Part shown: in pieces, positions 26,218 to 35,932 of the stretch
Numbering within the stretch: position 1 is the first letter of the stretch
Layout of the letters: each line of letters starts with the position of its first letter
Source of the DNA: Companilactobacillus allii
GTDB taxonomy: Bacteria > Bacillota > Bacilli > Lactobacillales > Lactobacillaceae
NCBI RefSeq assembly: GCF_001971585.1
Contig: NZ_CP019323.1
Span: 1,168,053-1,232,052 of the forward strand
DNA: 64,000 nucleotides
Direction of reading: 5' to 3'
Translations under genes and position numbers: made by a program
Notes under the pieces: model-generated
Databases searched by the model: none
Seen by the model: only the letters and a program-made list of their open reading frames with translations
What the model was told of the DNA's origin: nothing

Positions 26218-27693
26218 ATGGATGATAAGAAGAAGGACCGAGGTTTCTTCGGACAACCTATAGGTCTGCGAACTTTATTCTTAACTGAATTCTGGGAAAG
26301 ATTCAGTTATTATGGTATGCGAGCCATCTTACTTTTCTATATGTACTATGCAATAGATAAGGGTGGACTTGGTATGAACCAAGTCACGGCCGCATCAGTT
26401 ATGTCTATATACGGATCACTTGTTTATATGTCCAGTGTTATTGGTGGATATATCAGTGATAGAATCTTAGGTGCCAGAAGGACTGTCTTCTGGGGTGGGG
26501 TATTGATCATGCTTGGTCATATCGCATTATCATTCCCATTAGGGGAATCTGGATTATTCCTTTCAATTGGATTGATCACTATTGGTACTGGTTTATTGAA
26601 ACCAAATGTTTCTGAAATGGTCGGTGGATTATATACAGATGATGATCCTCGTCGTGATTCTGGATTTAGTATTTATGTCATGGGTATCAACTTGGGTTCA
26701 CTTATTGCACCACAAGCTGTTAGTGTAATGTGGCATAGTTTTAGTTTCCACGCTGGATTCTCATTGGCCGCCATTGGTATGTTTATCGGACTTATTGTTT
26801 ACTGGTGGGATGGTAAGAACCTTCCAGATACAAGTTTGAAAGCTCCAGATCCAATTTCTGGACCAGAATTAAAACAATTTTATAGACGTGTGACATATGG
26901 AGTAGTTGCAATTATTATTATTGTTGCTATCATGGCATTCGCTAGTGCATTAACTGTTGATAACTTTATTATTATCTTGAGTGTTCTTGGTATTGCCTTG
27001 CCAGTTGGTTACTTTGTAATGATGCTGACAAGTAAAAAGGTAACAAAGATCGAACGCTCACGTGTTGTTGCTTATATCCCATTATTTATTGCTGCTGCAA
27101 TTTTTTGGGCAATTGAAGAACAAGGTTCAGTTGTTTTGGCATTATTTGCCGCAGAACAAACACAACTACACTTTGCAAACTTCAGTATTTCAGCACCACA
27201 ATTCCAGATGCTTAACCCATTTTTCATCATCATTTATTCACCAATATTTGCATGGTTATGGCTTAAGTTAGGTAAGAGACAACCATCTTCACCTTCTAAG
27301 TTCTGGATGGGTCTTGTAGCCACAGCTGTTTCATACTTTGTACTTATGATTCCTCTAGTTGGCTTAAGTCCAGCAGGGAAAGTTAATCCGCTATGGTTAG
27401 TTCTAAGTTGGGGTATTATTGAAATTGGTGAAATGTTGATTTCTCCAGTTGGTTTGTCAGCTACTACTAAATTAGCTCCTAAGGCATTCTCGTCACAAAT
27501 GATGAGTATGTGGTTCTTAGCTGATTCAGCCGGACAAGCAGCTAATGCTCAACTTGTTAAATTATTCGAACCTGGTAACCCAAGTAACGAAATGATGTTC
27601 TTTGGTGTTACTGGTATCGTTACTCTTGTTGTAGGTGTTCTTTTGGCTATCTTAGTTCCTAAGATCAAACCACTTATGAAGGGTGTTAATTAA
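26218..27693 (+). CDS. dtpT: POT-family di-/tripeptide:proton symporter (DtpT-like)
   Basis: 491 aa from ATG 26218 with SD GTGAGGAGA. The family E..ER motif is visible as EFWERFSYYGMRAILLFYMY on TM1, and a second POT signature around residues 75-165 (GGYISDRILGARRTVFWG, GTGLLKPNVSEMVGGLY). About 14 hydrophobic segments; EEQGS on TM7 is a conserved proton/peptide site. Imports di- and tripeptides for this amino-acid-auxotrophic type of bacterium. Single gene with its own strong promoter; a structured repeat follows the stop. Confidence 0.92.
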   Translation: MDDKKKDRGFFGQPIGLRTLFLTEFWERFSYYGMRAILLFYMYYAIDKGGLGMNQVTAASVMSIYGSLVYMSSVIGGYISDRILGARRTVFWGGVLIMLGHIALSFPLGESGLFLSIGLITIGTGLLKPNVSEMVGGLYTDDDPRRDSGFSIYVMGINLGSLIAPQAVSVMWHSFSFHAGFSLAAIGMFIGLIVYWWDGKNLPDTSLKAPDPISGPELKQFYRRVTYGVVAIIIIVAIMAFASALTVDNFIIILSVLGIALPVGYFVMMLTSKKVTKIERSRVVAYIPLFIAAAIFWAIEEQGSVVLALFAAEQTQLHFANFSISAPQFQMLNPFFIIIYSPIFAWLWLKLGKRQPSSPSKFWMGLVATAVSYFVLMIPLVGLSPAGKVNPLWLVLSWGIIEIGEMLISPVGLSATTKLAPKAFSSQMMSMWFLADSAGQAANAQLVKLFEPGNPSNEMMFFGVTGIVTLVVGVLLAILVPKIKPLMKGVN

Positions 27694-27699
27694 ATCAGA

Positions 27700-27811
27700 G
27701 TGTTAAAATGCACGGGTAATTTCCGAGCATTAACGTAAATAGTTTCGGTATTCACGAAAGTGAATATCGGAATTATTTTTGTTAAGCGGAAGAAATTGTG
27801 CATTTTCACAC
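27700..27811 (+). repeat. structured repeat element, copy 2 (after the POT transporter)
   Basis: Outer arms 27700-27713 and 27798-27811 pair at 13 of 14 positions. The inner motif TAATTTCCGAGCATTAAC / GTTAAGCGGAAGAAATT is nearly identical to copy 1, and the inner hairpin closes on TTCAC-GAAA-GTGAA, a GNRA loop. Differences inside the inner stem are mostly G-U compatible. Begins 6 bases after the gene's stop. Confidence 0.8.
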
Positions 27812-27939
27812 GTTTTCAATGCAAACTTGAGTGAAAACAAGGTTTCATCACAACTTTTTTTATTTGTAAAAAAATTATTTTAAAAATACTTGAAATGTAT
27901 AAATATTTTCGGTAATATTATTAAGTCGAGTAAAGACAT

Positions 27940-28022
27940 GGAGGGGTAGCGAAGTCTGGCTAAACGCGGCGGACTGTAAATCCGCTCCTTCGGGTTCGGT
28001 GGTTCGAATCCACTCCCCTCCA
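27940..28022 (+). tRNA. tRNA-Tyr (GTA)
   Basis: Acceptor GGAGGGG pairs with CCCCTCC, discriminator A; anticodon loop CTGTAAA gives GTA; long variable arm TCCGCTCCTTCGGGTTCGGT region; T-loop GGTTCGAATCC. 83 nt, CCA not encoded. Confidence 0.97.
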
Positions 28023-28027
28023 TTAAT

Positions 28028-28099
28028 TGGGTTATAGCCAAGCGGTAAGGCAATGGACTTTGACTCCATCATGCGCTGGTTCGAATCCAGCTAACCCAA
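28028..28099 (+). tRNA. tRNA-Gln (TTG)
   Basis: Acceptor TGGGTTA pairs with TAACCCA; anticodon loop CTTTGAC gives TTG; T-arm TGGTTCGAATCCA. 72 nt, five bases after tRNA-Tyr. In this lineage it is charged first with Glu and amidated by GatCAB, encoded at 57-60 kb. Confidence 0.97.
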
Positions 28100-28106
28100 T
28101 ATGGTT

Positions 28107-28138
28107 AAAGGACTGATAAAATATCAGTCCTTTTTTTT
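28107..28138 (+). terminator. terminator of the tRNA pair
   Basis: AAGGACTGATA-AAA-TATCAGTCCTT followed by a run of Ts. Perfect stem. Confidence 0.92.
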
Positions 28139-28207
28139 ATTATTTGGCAAAACTACTGTATAATCATAACTAATAGTGCGATCAACTGCTCAAAGGAGAA
28201 ATTCAAA

Positions 28208-28909
28208 ATGAGAGTTCCAGTTTACATTCAAATACATAATAGAATAAAAAAAGAAATCGAATCAGGTAAGTGGGCAGTCGGTGAAAGAATTCCTTCTGAA
28301 CGTAAATTAGCTGAGGATTTTGATGTGAGCCGAATGACTCTTAGACAAGCAATCCAAACGCTAGTAGATGAAGGTATCTTACAACGACAAGTTGGTTCAG
28401 GTACTTATGTTTCTAGCAGTAAAGTTCAAGAGAAAATGTTTGGAACAACTAGTTTTACTGAAATCACTGAAGGACAGGGTAAGAAACCATCTAGTAAGAC
28501 AGTTTCCTATCATACAGCAGACCCTTCAATGAGTGAGATGGAAAAGTTAAAATTGGCTGATGGTGATCAAGTCTTACGAATGGAAAGAATTCGTTATGCT
28601 GATGATCAACCAATCTGTTTTGAAGTCACAACAATTCCCTTGTCTATTGTTAGCAACCTAAATAAAGAAGACATAACATCTTCATTGTATAAAGCACTTG
28701 AAAACAAAGCAGAATTAAGACTTGGCAGTGCTACTCAAACAGTTTCAGCAATGCTTGCCTCTGAAAAGATTGCAACTTTGTTGAGTGTTAAACGTGGATC
28801 TGCTATCCTTCGTTTACGCCAAGTAACAACGCTAGATGATGGTCGTCCGTTTGAATATGTTCGTTCACAATATGCAGGCGACAGATTTGAGTTTTATCTA
28901 GAAAGATAA
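28208..28909 (+). CDS. GntR/HutC-family transcriptional regulator
   Basis: 233 aa. Residues 5-70 form a GntR winged helix (IHNRIKKEIESGKWAVGERI, PSERKLAEDFDVSRMTLRQA, GILQRQVGSGTYV); residues 85-230 are a UTRA ligand domain, as in the NagR/YvoA and TreR type. Effector not evident; members of this branch often sense amino-sugar phosphates. A TATAAT box is at 28159-28164. The gene is alone between the tRNA terminator and a membrane protein gene, so target genes may be elsewhere. Confidence 0.85.
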   Translation: MRVPVYIQIHNRIKKEIESGKWAVGERIPSERKLAEDFDVSRMTLRQAIQTLVDEGILQRQVGSGTYVSSSKVQEKMFGTTSFTEITEGQGKKPSSKTVSYHTADPSMSEMEKLKLADGDQVLRMERIRYADDQPICFEVTTIPLSIVSNLNKEDITSSLYKALENKAELRLGSATQTVSAMLASEKIATLLSVKRGSAILRLRQVTTLDDGRPFEYVRSQYAGDRFEFYLER

Positions 28910-28987
28910 AGTCAGTTATTCTTTTAATACGTAATTTAGAGTAATATTGAAACAACTTGTTTCAAAATATTTAGCTAGGAGTCATTT

Positions 28988-30382
28988 ATGCAAAGTTTTG
29001 TAAAAAAATACAGTATCTTTTTGATGCTATATATTGTATTTCAACCAATATTAGATTCAATCACAGGATTAATGATGCGTTTGAATATGGATGTTACTTT
29101 TGGAGTGTTCATTCGTATGATCGTCATGGCGGTCACCGTATTTTATCTATTGATTTATTTGATATTGAATCTTGATAATAAAAGAGGATTCATGATTATT
29201 GGATACTTTGTGCTCTTGGCATTGATGTCCGTAATAAATCTGTATATTAACTATAGAACAAAGACTTTATTTGTGGCTTCACTTGAGATAACAACATTAG
29301 CTAAAAGCTTATATTACCCAATCATGTTATTAGGCTATTTCTTTACGTTTGAGGAATTGGCTGAAGATAGGGTAATCAACAAGTATTTTCCAAAGGTGAT
29401 TTTTTATGCTGTTAATTTGATTACTATTATTATGATAGTAGCTCACTTTACTAATACTGCGTTTAGTTCATATTCATATTACAAACTAGGTGAAAGTGGC
29501 TGGTTCTATGCCGCTAATGAGTTAAGTGCGATTGTGTCCATTACCATTCCTATTATGATTTGGTATGCACTCGAAAAAATCGACACTCTTACACGTGTAT
29601 ATTATTGGATAACGATCATCTTAGCTGTTTATTCAGCCTTGCTGATTGGTACTAAGGGTTCTTTAATAGCCATCATCTGTGGTATTTGTATGGGAATCTT
29701 GGCAACAGTTGTTCAATTCTTTAGACGTGGTTCAAATAAGAAGCTGTTGGCAGGATTGTGTGGATTATTAGTGATTACCTTAGGTGGTATATTTGTCGCT
29801 TATCCAGCAATGGCTGTATCTAGAACTGCTGAATTACACACTGAAATGATAAAGTATAAGAAGAAACAAGCTAAGACCAAAAAGGGTATAACCAAAGATC
29901 AAGAGAAATACGTCAAGACTAATAAGACGGTATCTTATCTGTTGAGTGGTAGAACGGTTTACTTTGAAACTGCTGCACACAACTTCCAAAAGGCAACTCC
30001 TGCACAGAAGATATTTGGTATGGGATATGCTACTAACTTTAAGAAGGTCAAAGATGCTAAGTTAGTTGAGATGGATTACATTGATATTTTCTTCCAGTTT
30101 GGTTTCTTAGGAACGATTGTCTATATGGCACCACTTGTTTACTGTTTGGTTTATCTCATTGGATTATTCTTTAGAAAATTCAAGTATATGTGGTCGTTCA
30201 AATGGTCATTATTGGTGGCTAGTGTAGCGTTAGGATTTGGTATGGCACTACTAACCGGACACGTTATTGAAGCTCCATCAGTAAGTATTTATTTTGTAAC
30301 AATACTTGCTTATGCAATGTTCAATGCTAGGGTGTTCTTTAGAACAAATGAGGATCCGGATACTATCGGAGTCGAGAAATAA
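28988..30382 (+). CDS. O-antigen ligase-like polytopic membrane protein
   Basis: 464 aa, SD TAGGAG. About 11 hydrophobic segments with a large extracytoplasmic loop at about 290-350 (KKQAKTKKGITKDQEKYVKT, then SGRTVYFETAAHNFQKATPA), the Wzy/WaaL layout where the loop holds catalytic Arg and His. Such proteins polymerise or attach surface polysaccharides. Neighbours encode a TagA-type transferase and a GT4, supporting a cell-surface role. Exact substrate unknown. Confidence 0.7.
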   Translation: MQSFVKKYSIFLMLYIVFQPILDSITGLMMRLNMDVTFGVFIRMIVMAVTVFYLLIYLILNLDNKRGFMIIGYFVLLALMSVINLYINYRTKTLFVASLEITTLAKSLYYPIMLLGYFFTFEELAEDRVINKYFPKVIFYAVNLITIIMIVAHFTNTAFSSYSYYKLGESGWFYAANELSAIVSITIPIMIWYALEKIDTLTRVYYWITIILAVYSALLIGTKGSLIAIICGICMGILATVVQFFRRGSNKKLLAGLCGLLVITLGGIFVAYPAMAVSRTAELHTEMIKYKKKQAKTKKGITKDQEKYVKTNKTVSYLLSGRTVYFETAAHNFQKATPAQKIFGMGYATNFKKVKDAKLVEMDYIDIFFQFGFLGTIVYMAPLVYCLVYLIGLFFRKFKYMWSFKWSLLVASVALGFGMALLTGHVIEAPSVSIYFVTILAYAMFNARVFFRTNEDPDTIGVEK

Positions 30383-30383
30383 T

Positions 30384-30424
30384 AAAAAGAACGTGGAAAA
30401 TTAATTTTCCGCGTTCTTTTTTTC
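30384..30424. terminator. bidirectional terminator between convergent genes
   Basis: AAAGAACGTGGAAAATTAA and the complementary TTTTCCGCGTTCTTT, with A and T runs on both sides. It overlaps the last codons of the minus-strand gene. Confidence 0.9.
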
Positions 30425-31132
30425 TTTCTTTATTAATCTCATGTACTTGGGAATTGCTAACATACGTCCGATTCTTGTTGGTTCTTTGATCAATCGATAT
30501 AACCATTCCAAATTTAGTTTTTGAAAGATACCAGGTGCACGTTTCTTCGTTCCAGAGAAAACGTCAAAGCTTCCACCAACACCGATCCAGATGGCATCGA
30601 TATTCTTGCGATACTCATCGATAAAGAATTCTTGTTTAGGATATCCAAGAGCAACCAAGATAACATTTGGTTTCTTTTGAACGATTTCATCAATGACAAT
30701 TTGATTATCTTTGAAATATCCATCGTGATATCCTACCAAGTCTATTTGTGGATATTCTCTTTCGATACGTTTGGCACTAGCCTTTATGACTTCTTCTTTT
30801 GCGCCGAGTAAATAAACTTTCAGTTGCTTACGATTAGCTGTTTTAATTAAATACATCAAAGTATCAAATCCAGTGATACGCTCATGCATAGGTGTTCCTA
30901 ATGTTTTTGCGCCCTTAATTATTCCGATGCCATCTGGAATAACATAATCAGCACTATTGATCACTTTTGAAAATTTGGGATTTTTTTGAGCTGAAAGGAC
31001 CATTTCTGGATTAGCGGTAACGATGAATTTGTTAGATCTGGCATCCATGTCATCACTTAAGTACTTTTGAAATTGTTTTTCAGTGAAGTTGTCAAACTCT
31101 GTACCCAAAATATTTATTCTATTCTTGTGCAT
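30401..31132 (-). CDS. tagA: WecG/TagA/CpsF-family glycosyltransferase (GT26)
   Basis: 243 aa from ATG 31132, chosen for SD AAAGGAGA on the minus strand; a longer frame to 31162 has none. Characteristic GT26 features: FIVTANPEMVLSAQK, DYVIPDGIGIIKGAKTLG, ERITGFDTL, YLLGAKEEVI and VALGYPKQEFFI near residue 170, and GVGGSFDVFSGTKKRAP. TagA adds ManNAc to GlcNAc-PP-undecaprenol, the linkage unit of wall teichoic acid. Convergent with the upstream gene and divergent from GT4; C-terminus overlaps the terminator. Confidence 0.9.
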   Translation of the reverse strand: MHKNRINILGTEFDNFTEKQFQKYLSDDMDARSNKFIVTANPEMVLSAQKNPKFSKVINSADYVIPDGIGIIKGAKTLGTPMHERITGFDTLMYLIKTANRKQLKVYLLGAKEEVIKASAKRIEREYPQIDLVGYHDGYFKDNQIVIDEIVQKKPNVILVALGYPKQEFFIDEYRKNIDAIWIGVGGSFDVFSGTKKRAPGIFQKLNLEWLYRLIKEPTRIGRMLAIPKYMRLIKKEKKNAEN

Positions 31133-31190
31133 ACCGTTCTCCTTTACTGTATTATTATACACGAGAAAAGATTATTTTGAGAGGTGCGCT

Positions 31191-32255
31191 ATGAGGGTTT
31201 TACATATTAATGCTGGTAATGAAGACGGCGGAGCTAGAACTTATATTGTTAATTTAATGAAAGGTCAACAAGTGACCCATACAGAGTCTAGCTTGCTTAC
31301 TTTCGAAGATGGGCCTGTTGCCAAGATGGCACGTGAAAATGGCTTGAAGGTGGCTGTAATGCCACAGAAGCAACGTTTTGATTTATCAATACTAAAACCG
31401 CTAGTTACATATATTAATAACAACCAAATCGACATTGTTCACACCCACGGTCCTCGTGCCAATTATATTGTTTCGATGATCCACAAAAAAATCAACGCTA
31501 AGTGGGCTATTACGGTTCACTCAGATCCAAGAATCGATTTTTCAGGCTTGAAAGGTAAGGTCATGCTTAACTTGAATCTTCACGCTTTGAAAAAAGCTGA
31601 CTTTTTATTCTACATGAATCCAGATTTGAAGCTATACTTTGAAAAGTTGAAGATCCCAGACAATAAGTTATTTGAAGTATTTAATGCTATTGATTTTTCT
31701 CATTCTAATCCACTACCAATCAAACATCTGACATTTTCCATTTTGGAAGTCGCACGTTTGGTTGAAGTTAAGAATCATGAATTGTTGTTAAATGCTCTGA
31801 GTAAGGTGAAGTTCAATTACAGGCTTACTTTGGTTGGTGATGGTCCAAGGATGTCTGAATTACAGAAAATGTCTAAGGACTTAGGAATTGACGACAAAGT
31901 GGATTTTGTCGGTTTCAAAGAACACACTGGCGATTATTATGAAGACTGTGATATTTCAGTTTTGACTTCTAGATCTGAGAGTTTACCAACTGTTTATCTA
32001 GAGTCAGCCTATTATGGTCGTCCAGTTATTGCTACAAATGTTGGTGCTACTAATAAGATCATCAACAATGAAACTGGCTGGTTGATCGATTCTGAGAATG
32101 AAGAACAACTTATAGATGCATTGTATGATGCATATACAAATTGGAAAAACGACACATTGAATCAATTAGGATTGGCGCTGTATCAAGAGAGTCGTGAGAA
32201 CTATTCGATTGAGAAATTAGCCGAATTGGTAGACCAAGGATACAAGCAAATTTAG
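31191..32255 (+). CDS. glycosyltransferase family 4
   Basis: 354 aa from ATG 31191 (SD GAGAGGTG; a longer frame begins inside the divergent gene region). GT-B fold: N-terminal MRVLHINAGNEDGGARTYI, then HTHGPRANYIVSM, donor-domain ILEVARLVEVKNHELLLNAL near residue 185, YRLTLVGDGPRMSEL, and the E-x7-E type motif SRSESLPTVYLESAYYGRPV. Works on surface polysaccharide precursors; sugar unknown. Shares a divergent promoter region with tagA. Confidence 0.85.
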   Translation: MRVLHINAGNEDGGARTYIVNLMKGQQVTHTESSLLTFEDGPVAKMARENGLKVAVMPQKQRFDLSILKPLVTYINNNQIDIVHTHGPRANYIVSMIHKKINAKWAITVHSDPRIDFSGLKGKVMLNLNLHALKKADFLFYMNPDLKLYFEKLKIPDNKLFEVFNAIDFSHSNPLPIKHLTFSILEVARLVEVKNHELLLNALSKVKFNYRLTLVGDGPRMSELQKMSKDLGIDDKVDFVGFKEHTGDYYEDCDISVLTSRSESLPTVYLESAYYGRPVIATNVGATNKIINNETGWLIDSENEEQLIDALYDAYTNWKNDTLNQLGLALYQESRENYSIEKLAELVDQGYKQI

Positions 32256-32312
32256 TTTTCGTGTTAAAATAAAAACTGTAAATTTTATACCATCAAAAAT
32301 CAAGGAGATATG

Positions 32313-33785
32313 ATGACTCAATACCAAGACGAAGGTTTGACTTTACATACAGATTATTATGAATTGAATATGATGTATACATATTGGAAGAAGGGATTAC
32401 ATAATCGAAATGCCGTTTTTGAATGCTTTTTCAGAAGCTTACCATTTGATAATGGATTCGCTATATTTGCTGGATTAGATCACGTTATCGATTATTTGAA
32501 TAATCTGAAGTTTTCAGATTCAGATATCGAATACTTACGTGAATACGGTGAGTTCGATGAAGAGTTTCTATCTTGGCTAAAGGATTTTAAATTCAGCTGT
32601 ACAATTCGTTCTGCAAAAGAGGGGGATTTGGTTTTCAATGAAGAACCAATTTTCCAAGTGGAAGGACCCCTTGCACAATGTCAGTTAATCGAAACAGCTG
32701 TATTAAATATGATCAATTATCAAACTCTAGTTGCTACTAAAGCTGCTCGTATCAAGACAGTTTGTGGGGATGATCCTGTATTGGAGTTTGGTTCTAGACG
32801 TGCTCAAGAAGTTGATGCAGCACTTTGGGGTAGTCGTGCTTCATATATCGGTGGATTTGATGCAACAAGTAATGTTCTTGCCGGTAAGTTGTTCGGTATT
32901 CCTATCTCAGGTACACATGCACATGCGCTAGTACAGACTTATCGTAACGAGTATGAAGCGTTTAAGGCATATGCAGAGACCCATAAGAACTGTGTATTCT
33001 TAGTTGATACATATGACACGTTAAAGAGCGGTGTTCCGAATGCAATCAAGGTTGCTAAGGAAATGGGCGATAGGATCAATTTTCAAGGTGTTCGAATTGA
33101 TTCAGGTGATATGGCTTATATTTCTAAGCGTGTCCGTGAACAATTGGACGAAGCTGGATTCACTGATGCTAAGGTCTATGCTTCAAATGACCTAGATGAA
33201 AAGACGATTCTTAACTTGAAGATGCAAGGTGCCAAGATCGATGTTTGGGGTATTGGTACTAAGAATATCACGGCATTTGATCAACCTGCTCTAGGTGCTG
33301 TATACAAGTTGGTAAGTATTGAAGATGATCGTGGTAACATGATGGATACTTTGAAATTATCAAGTAATGCAGTTAAGATTTCTACACCTGGTAAGAAACA
33401 AGTGTGGAGAATAACTAATAATGAGAAGAATAATAAATCCGAAGGTGATTACGTTACACTTTGGAATGAGAACCCTAGAGAACACTCATCTCTATATATG
33501 TTCCACCCTCAATATACATATATCAATAAGACCGTTGAGGATTTCCAAGCTGAGCCATTACTACATGATATATTTGAAGATGGTAAGCAGATTTATACAA
33601 GTCCTAGTGTGCAGGATATCAGAGATTACTGTGCCAAGAATCTAGATTCGCTGTGGGATGAGTATAAGCGTATTTTGAATCCTCAAGTATATCCAGTCGA
33701 CTTGTCATCTAAGCTTTACAGTCATAAAATGAAATATATTGAAAAGATTAGAAATGATGTAAATAACATTAGAATAGGTGACTAA
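32313..33785 (+). CDS. pncB: nicotinate phosphoribosyltransferase
   Basis: 490 aa from the second ATG of a pair (SD AAGGAG). Converts nicotinate and PRPP with ATP to nicotinate mononucleotide in NAD salvage. Visible: N-terminal LHTDYYELNMMYTYWKKG, EFGSRRAQEVDAALWGSR (phosphoribosyl site), the auto-phosphorylated His region SGTHAHALV, and DSGDMAYISK with YASNDLDE. Length fits the long PncB type. The next gene nadE starts 4 bases after, so the two form an NAD salvage operon. Confidence 0.95.
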   Translation: MTQYQDEGLTLHTDYYELNMMYTYWKKGLHNRNAVFECFFRSLPFDNGFAIFAGLDHVIDYLNNLKFSDSDIEYLREYGEFDEEFLSWLKDFKFSCTIRSAKEGDLVFNEEPIFQVEGPLAQCQLIETAVLNMINYQTLVATKAARIKTVCGDDPVLEFGSRRAQEVDAALWGSRASYIGGFDATSNVLAGKLFGIPISGTHAHALVQTYRNEYEAFKAYAETHKNCVFLVDTYDTLKSGVPNAIKVAKEMGDRINFQGVRIDSGDMAYISKRVREQLDEAGFTDAKVYASNDLDEKTILNLKMQGAKIDVWGIGTKNITAFDQPALGAVYKLVSIEDDRGNMMDTLKLSSNAVKISTPGKKQVWRITNNEKNNKSEGDYVTLWNENPREHSSLYMFHPQYTYINKTVEDFQAEPLLHDIFEDGKQIYTSPSVQDIRDYCAKNLDSLWDEYKRILNPQVYPVDLSSKLYSHKMKYIEKIRNDVNNIRIGD

Positions 33786-33788
33786 TTA

Positions 33789-34607
33789 ATGAGACCACTT
33801 CAAAAGGAAATTATTGCATACGAAGGAACTAAGCCTGTAATTGATGTTGACGAAGAAATCCGTCGCTCAGTCGACTTTTTAAAGAATTATTTATTAAAAA
33901 ACAAAGGATTAAAATCTCTAGTATTAGGTATTTCCGGAGGACAAGATTCAACCTTGGCTGGACGTTTATCACAGATTGCTATGACAGAACTCCGTGATGA
34001 AACAGGAGATAGCGATTACAAGTTTATAGCAGTCAGACTTCCTTATGGTGAACAAGCTGATGAGTCAGATGCGATGCAAGCTATCGAGTGGATGCAAGCA
34101 GATGTTGTCTCACGAGTTAATATCAAAGCTAGCGTTGATGCTTTAGTGCGAGCTGTTGAAGAGAATAATTATAATATTACAGATTTTAACAAGGGTAATA
34201 TCAAAGCCCGTACGAGAATGATTGCACAATATGCAATTGCAGGTGATAATAAGGGTGTAGTGGTTGGAACTGATCATGCAGCTGAAAATATCACTGGATT
34301 CTTTACTAAATTTGGTGACGGTGCTGCTGATATTACACCGTTATTTCGTCTAGATAAACGTCAAGGACGTGCTTTGTTAGAGAGACTAAATGCTCCAAAG
34401 AACCTTTATGAGAAGACACCAACGGCTGATCTTGAAGAGGACCGTCCAAGCCTTCCTGATGAATTAGCTCTTGGTGTTTCTTATACAGATATCGATAATT
34501 ATCTTGAAGGAAAAGATATTCCTGAAAAGAGTGCAGAGATCATTGAGAATTGGTATAAGAAAACTGCACATAAGCGTAGAAATCCCTATACAGTATTTGA
34601 TAAGTAA
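33789..34607 (+). CDS. nadE: NAD synthetase, ammonia-dependent
   Basis: 272 aa. Amidates deamido-NAD to NAD. ATP pyrophosphatase P-loop [16 protein letters not shown] near residue 46-61, [29 protein letters not shown], and [20 protein letters not shown] with the NaAD/metal residues; ends in a typical [10 protein letters not shown]. No glutaminase domain, so it uses free ammonia. Terminal gene of the pncB-nadE pair with a strong terminator. Confidence 0.95.
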   Translation: MRPLQKEIIAYEGTKPVIDVDEEIRRSVDFLKNYLLKNKGLKSLVLGISGGQDSTLAGRLSQIAMTELRDETGDSDYKFIAVRLPYGEQADESDAMQAIEWMQADVVSRVNIKASVDALVRAVEENNYNITDFNKGNIKARTRMIAQYAIAGDNKGVVVGTDHAAENITGFFTKFGDGAADITPLFRLDKRQGRALLERLNAPKNLYEKTPTADLEEDRPSLPDELALGVSYTDIDNYLEGKDIPEKSAEIIENWYKKTAHKRRNPYTVFDK

Positions 34608-34643
34608 AAAATTGGACATTCGTTTTTGGAATGTCCAATTTTT
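34606..34643 (+). terminator. terminator after nadE
   Basis: AAAAATTGGACATT pairs with AATGTCCAATTTTT around CGTTTTTGG. Starts at the nadE stop codon. Confidence 0.9.
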
Positions 34644-34703
34644 AAAAATGATTAAAATATAGTACGCAAGTATGTTAAGATATGCGCAAAGAGGTGTTTA
34701 AAC

Positions 34704-35897
34704 ATGAAGAAAAATTTAATTTCATTAATGAAACCAGAAGTTTTGGCTCTAAAACAACAGGATATCTTTAAGTTTAATGCACGCGCTAAGGGTATTCCTA
34801 ATGTTATCAATATGACTATTGGTGAACCTAATTTTCCAACACCAGATCATGTGAAATTGGGTGCAATCAAGGCAATTGAAGAGAACAAAACTCATTACAC
34901 AGTTCCAGAAGGTAATCACGAACTATTAGCTGCTGTAGCGAATTATTTGAATGTTAAATATGGACTAGATTATGATCCATTGACTCAAATCGTTGCTACA
35001 ACTGGTGTAACGGAAGGCGTTTTCTCTGCGTTTAATGCAATATTACAACCAGGTGATGAAGTATTGATTCCTTCACCATCATTCACTATTTATGGTCCAG
35101 ATGCTAGTTTTAATAAAGCAACTCCTGTTTATATAGATACTTCTAAGACAGGCTTTAAAGTTACTCCAGAAGTATTGGATCAGATTATGACGACCCATCC
35201 AAAAATCAAGATATTTTTGATAAACTTCCCAAGTAATCCGACTGGTGTCAGCTATACTCATGATGAGTTAGTTGAGTTATCAGACATACTAAGAAAATAT
35301 GATGTTTTTGTTTTAAGTGACGAAATTTATAGTGAATTAACGTATAATTATAAGCATGAATCATTCGCAAGCTTCTTGCCAGAACAGACTATTTTACTCA
35401 ATGGGCTTTCTAAGTCTCATGCAATGACAGGATGGCGTTTTGGTGTAGTGTGTGGTCCAGCTGATATCGTGGCTCAAATTAATAAGATTCACGAGTTAGC
35501 AACGACTTCTATTACTTCAATTACTCAAGCTGCTGCACTGGAAGCATATACGAATGGATTCGATGATCCTATTGCTATGCGCGAACAATACTGTGCGAGA
35601 AGGGATGTCTTAGAGGCTGGTTTAACTAAACTTGGCTTCAAGTGTCCAGATCCAGATGGAGCCTTCTATTTATTTGGTAAGATTCCTGACGGATTAGATC
35701 AAGACGATGTGCAGTTATGCAATGATATTCTAGATGAAGAACATCTGGCAATTTTACCGGGTAGTTTCTTTGGAGTTGGTGGAGCTGGTTATATTCGTTT
35801 CAGCTATGCATCAAGTATGGAGAATATCAATGGTTGTATTTCTAAGTTAGGTGACTTTATCAAGAATCATACTCACGCTAACGAAACTACTGCGTAA
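34704..35897 (+). CDS. class I/II aminotransferase (PLP-dependent; aromatic/aspartate-type)
   Basis: 397 aa, SD AAAGAGGTG. Fold-type I enzyme: TIGEPNFPTPDHVK, ATTGVTEGVFSAF, INFPSNPTGVSYTHDEL, LSDEIYSELTY and the PLP lysine motif GLSKSHAMTGWRFG near residue 237. Closest in outline to the PatA / aromatic aminotransferase group of lactobacilli, which can also make N-acetyl-LL-diaminopimelate; the motif set does not settle substrate. Separated from nadE by a terminator and 60 bases. Confidence 0.88.
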   Translation: MKKNLISLMKPEVLALKQQDIFKFNARAKGIPNVINMTIGEPNFPTPDHVKLGAIKAIEENKTHYTVPEGNHELLAAVANYLNVKYGLDYDPLTQIVATTGVTEGVFSAFNAILQPGDEVLIPSPSFTIYGPDASFNKATPVYIDTSKTGFKVTPEVLDQIMTTHPKIKIFLINFPSNPTGVSYTHDELVELSDILRKYDVFVLSDEIYSELTYNYKHESFASFLPEQTILLNGLSKSHAMTGWRFGVVCGPADIVAQINKIHELATTSITSITQAAALEAYTNGFDDPIAMREQYCARRDVLEAGLTKLGFKCPDPDGAFYLFGKIPDGLDQDDVQLCNDILDEEHLAILPGSFFGVGGAGYIRFSYASSMENINGCISKLGDFIKNHTHANETTA

Positions 35898-35932
35898 AAA
35901 GCAAAATCAACAAGGATTATTAAGAGGGAAAT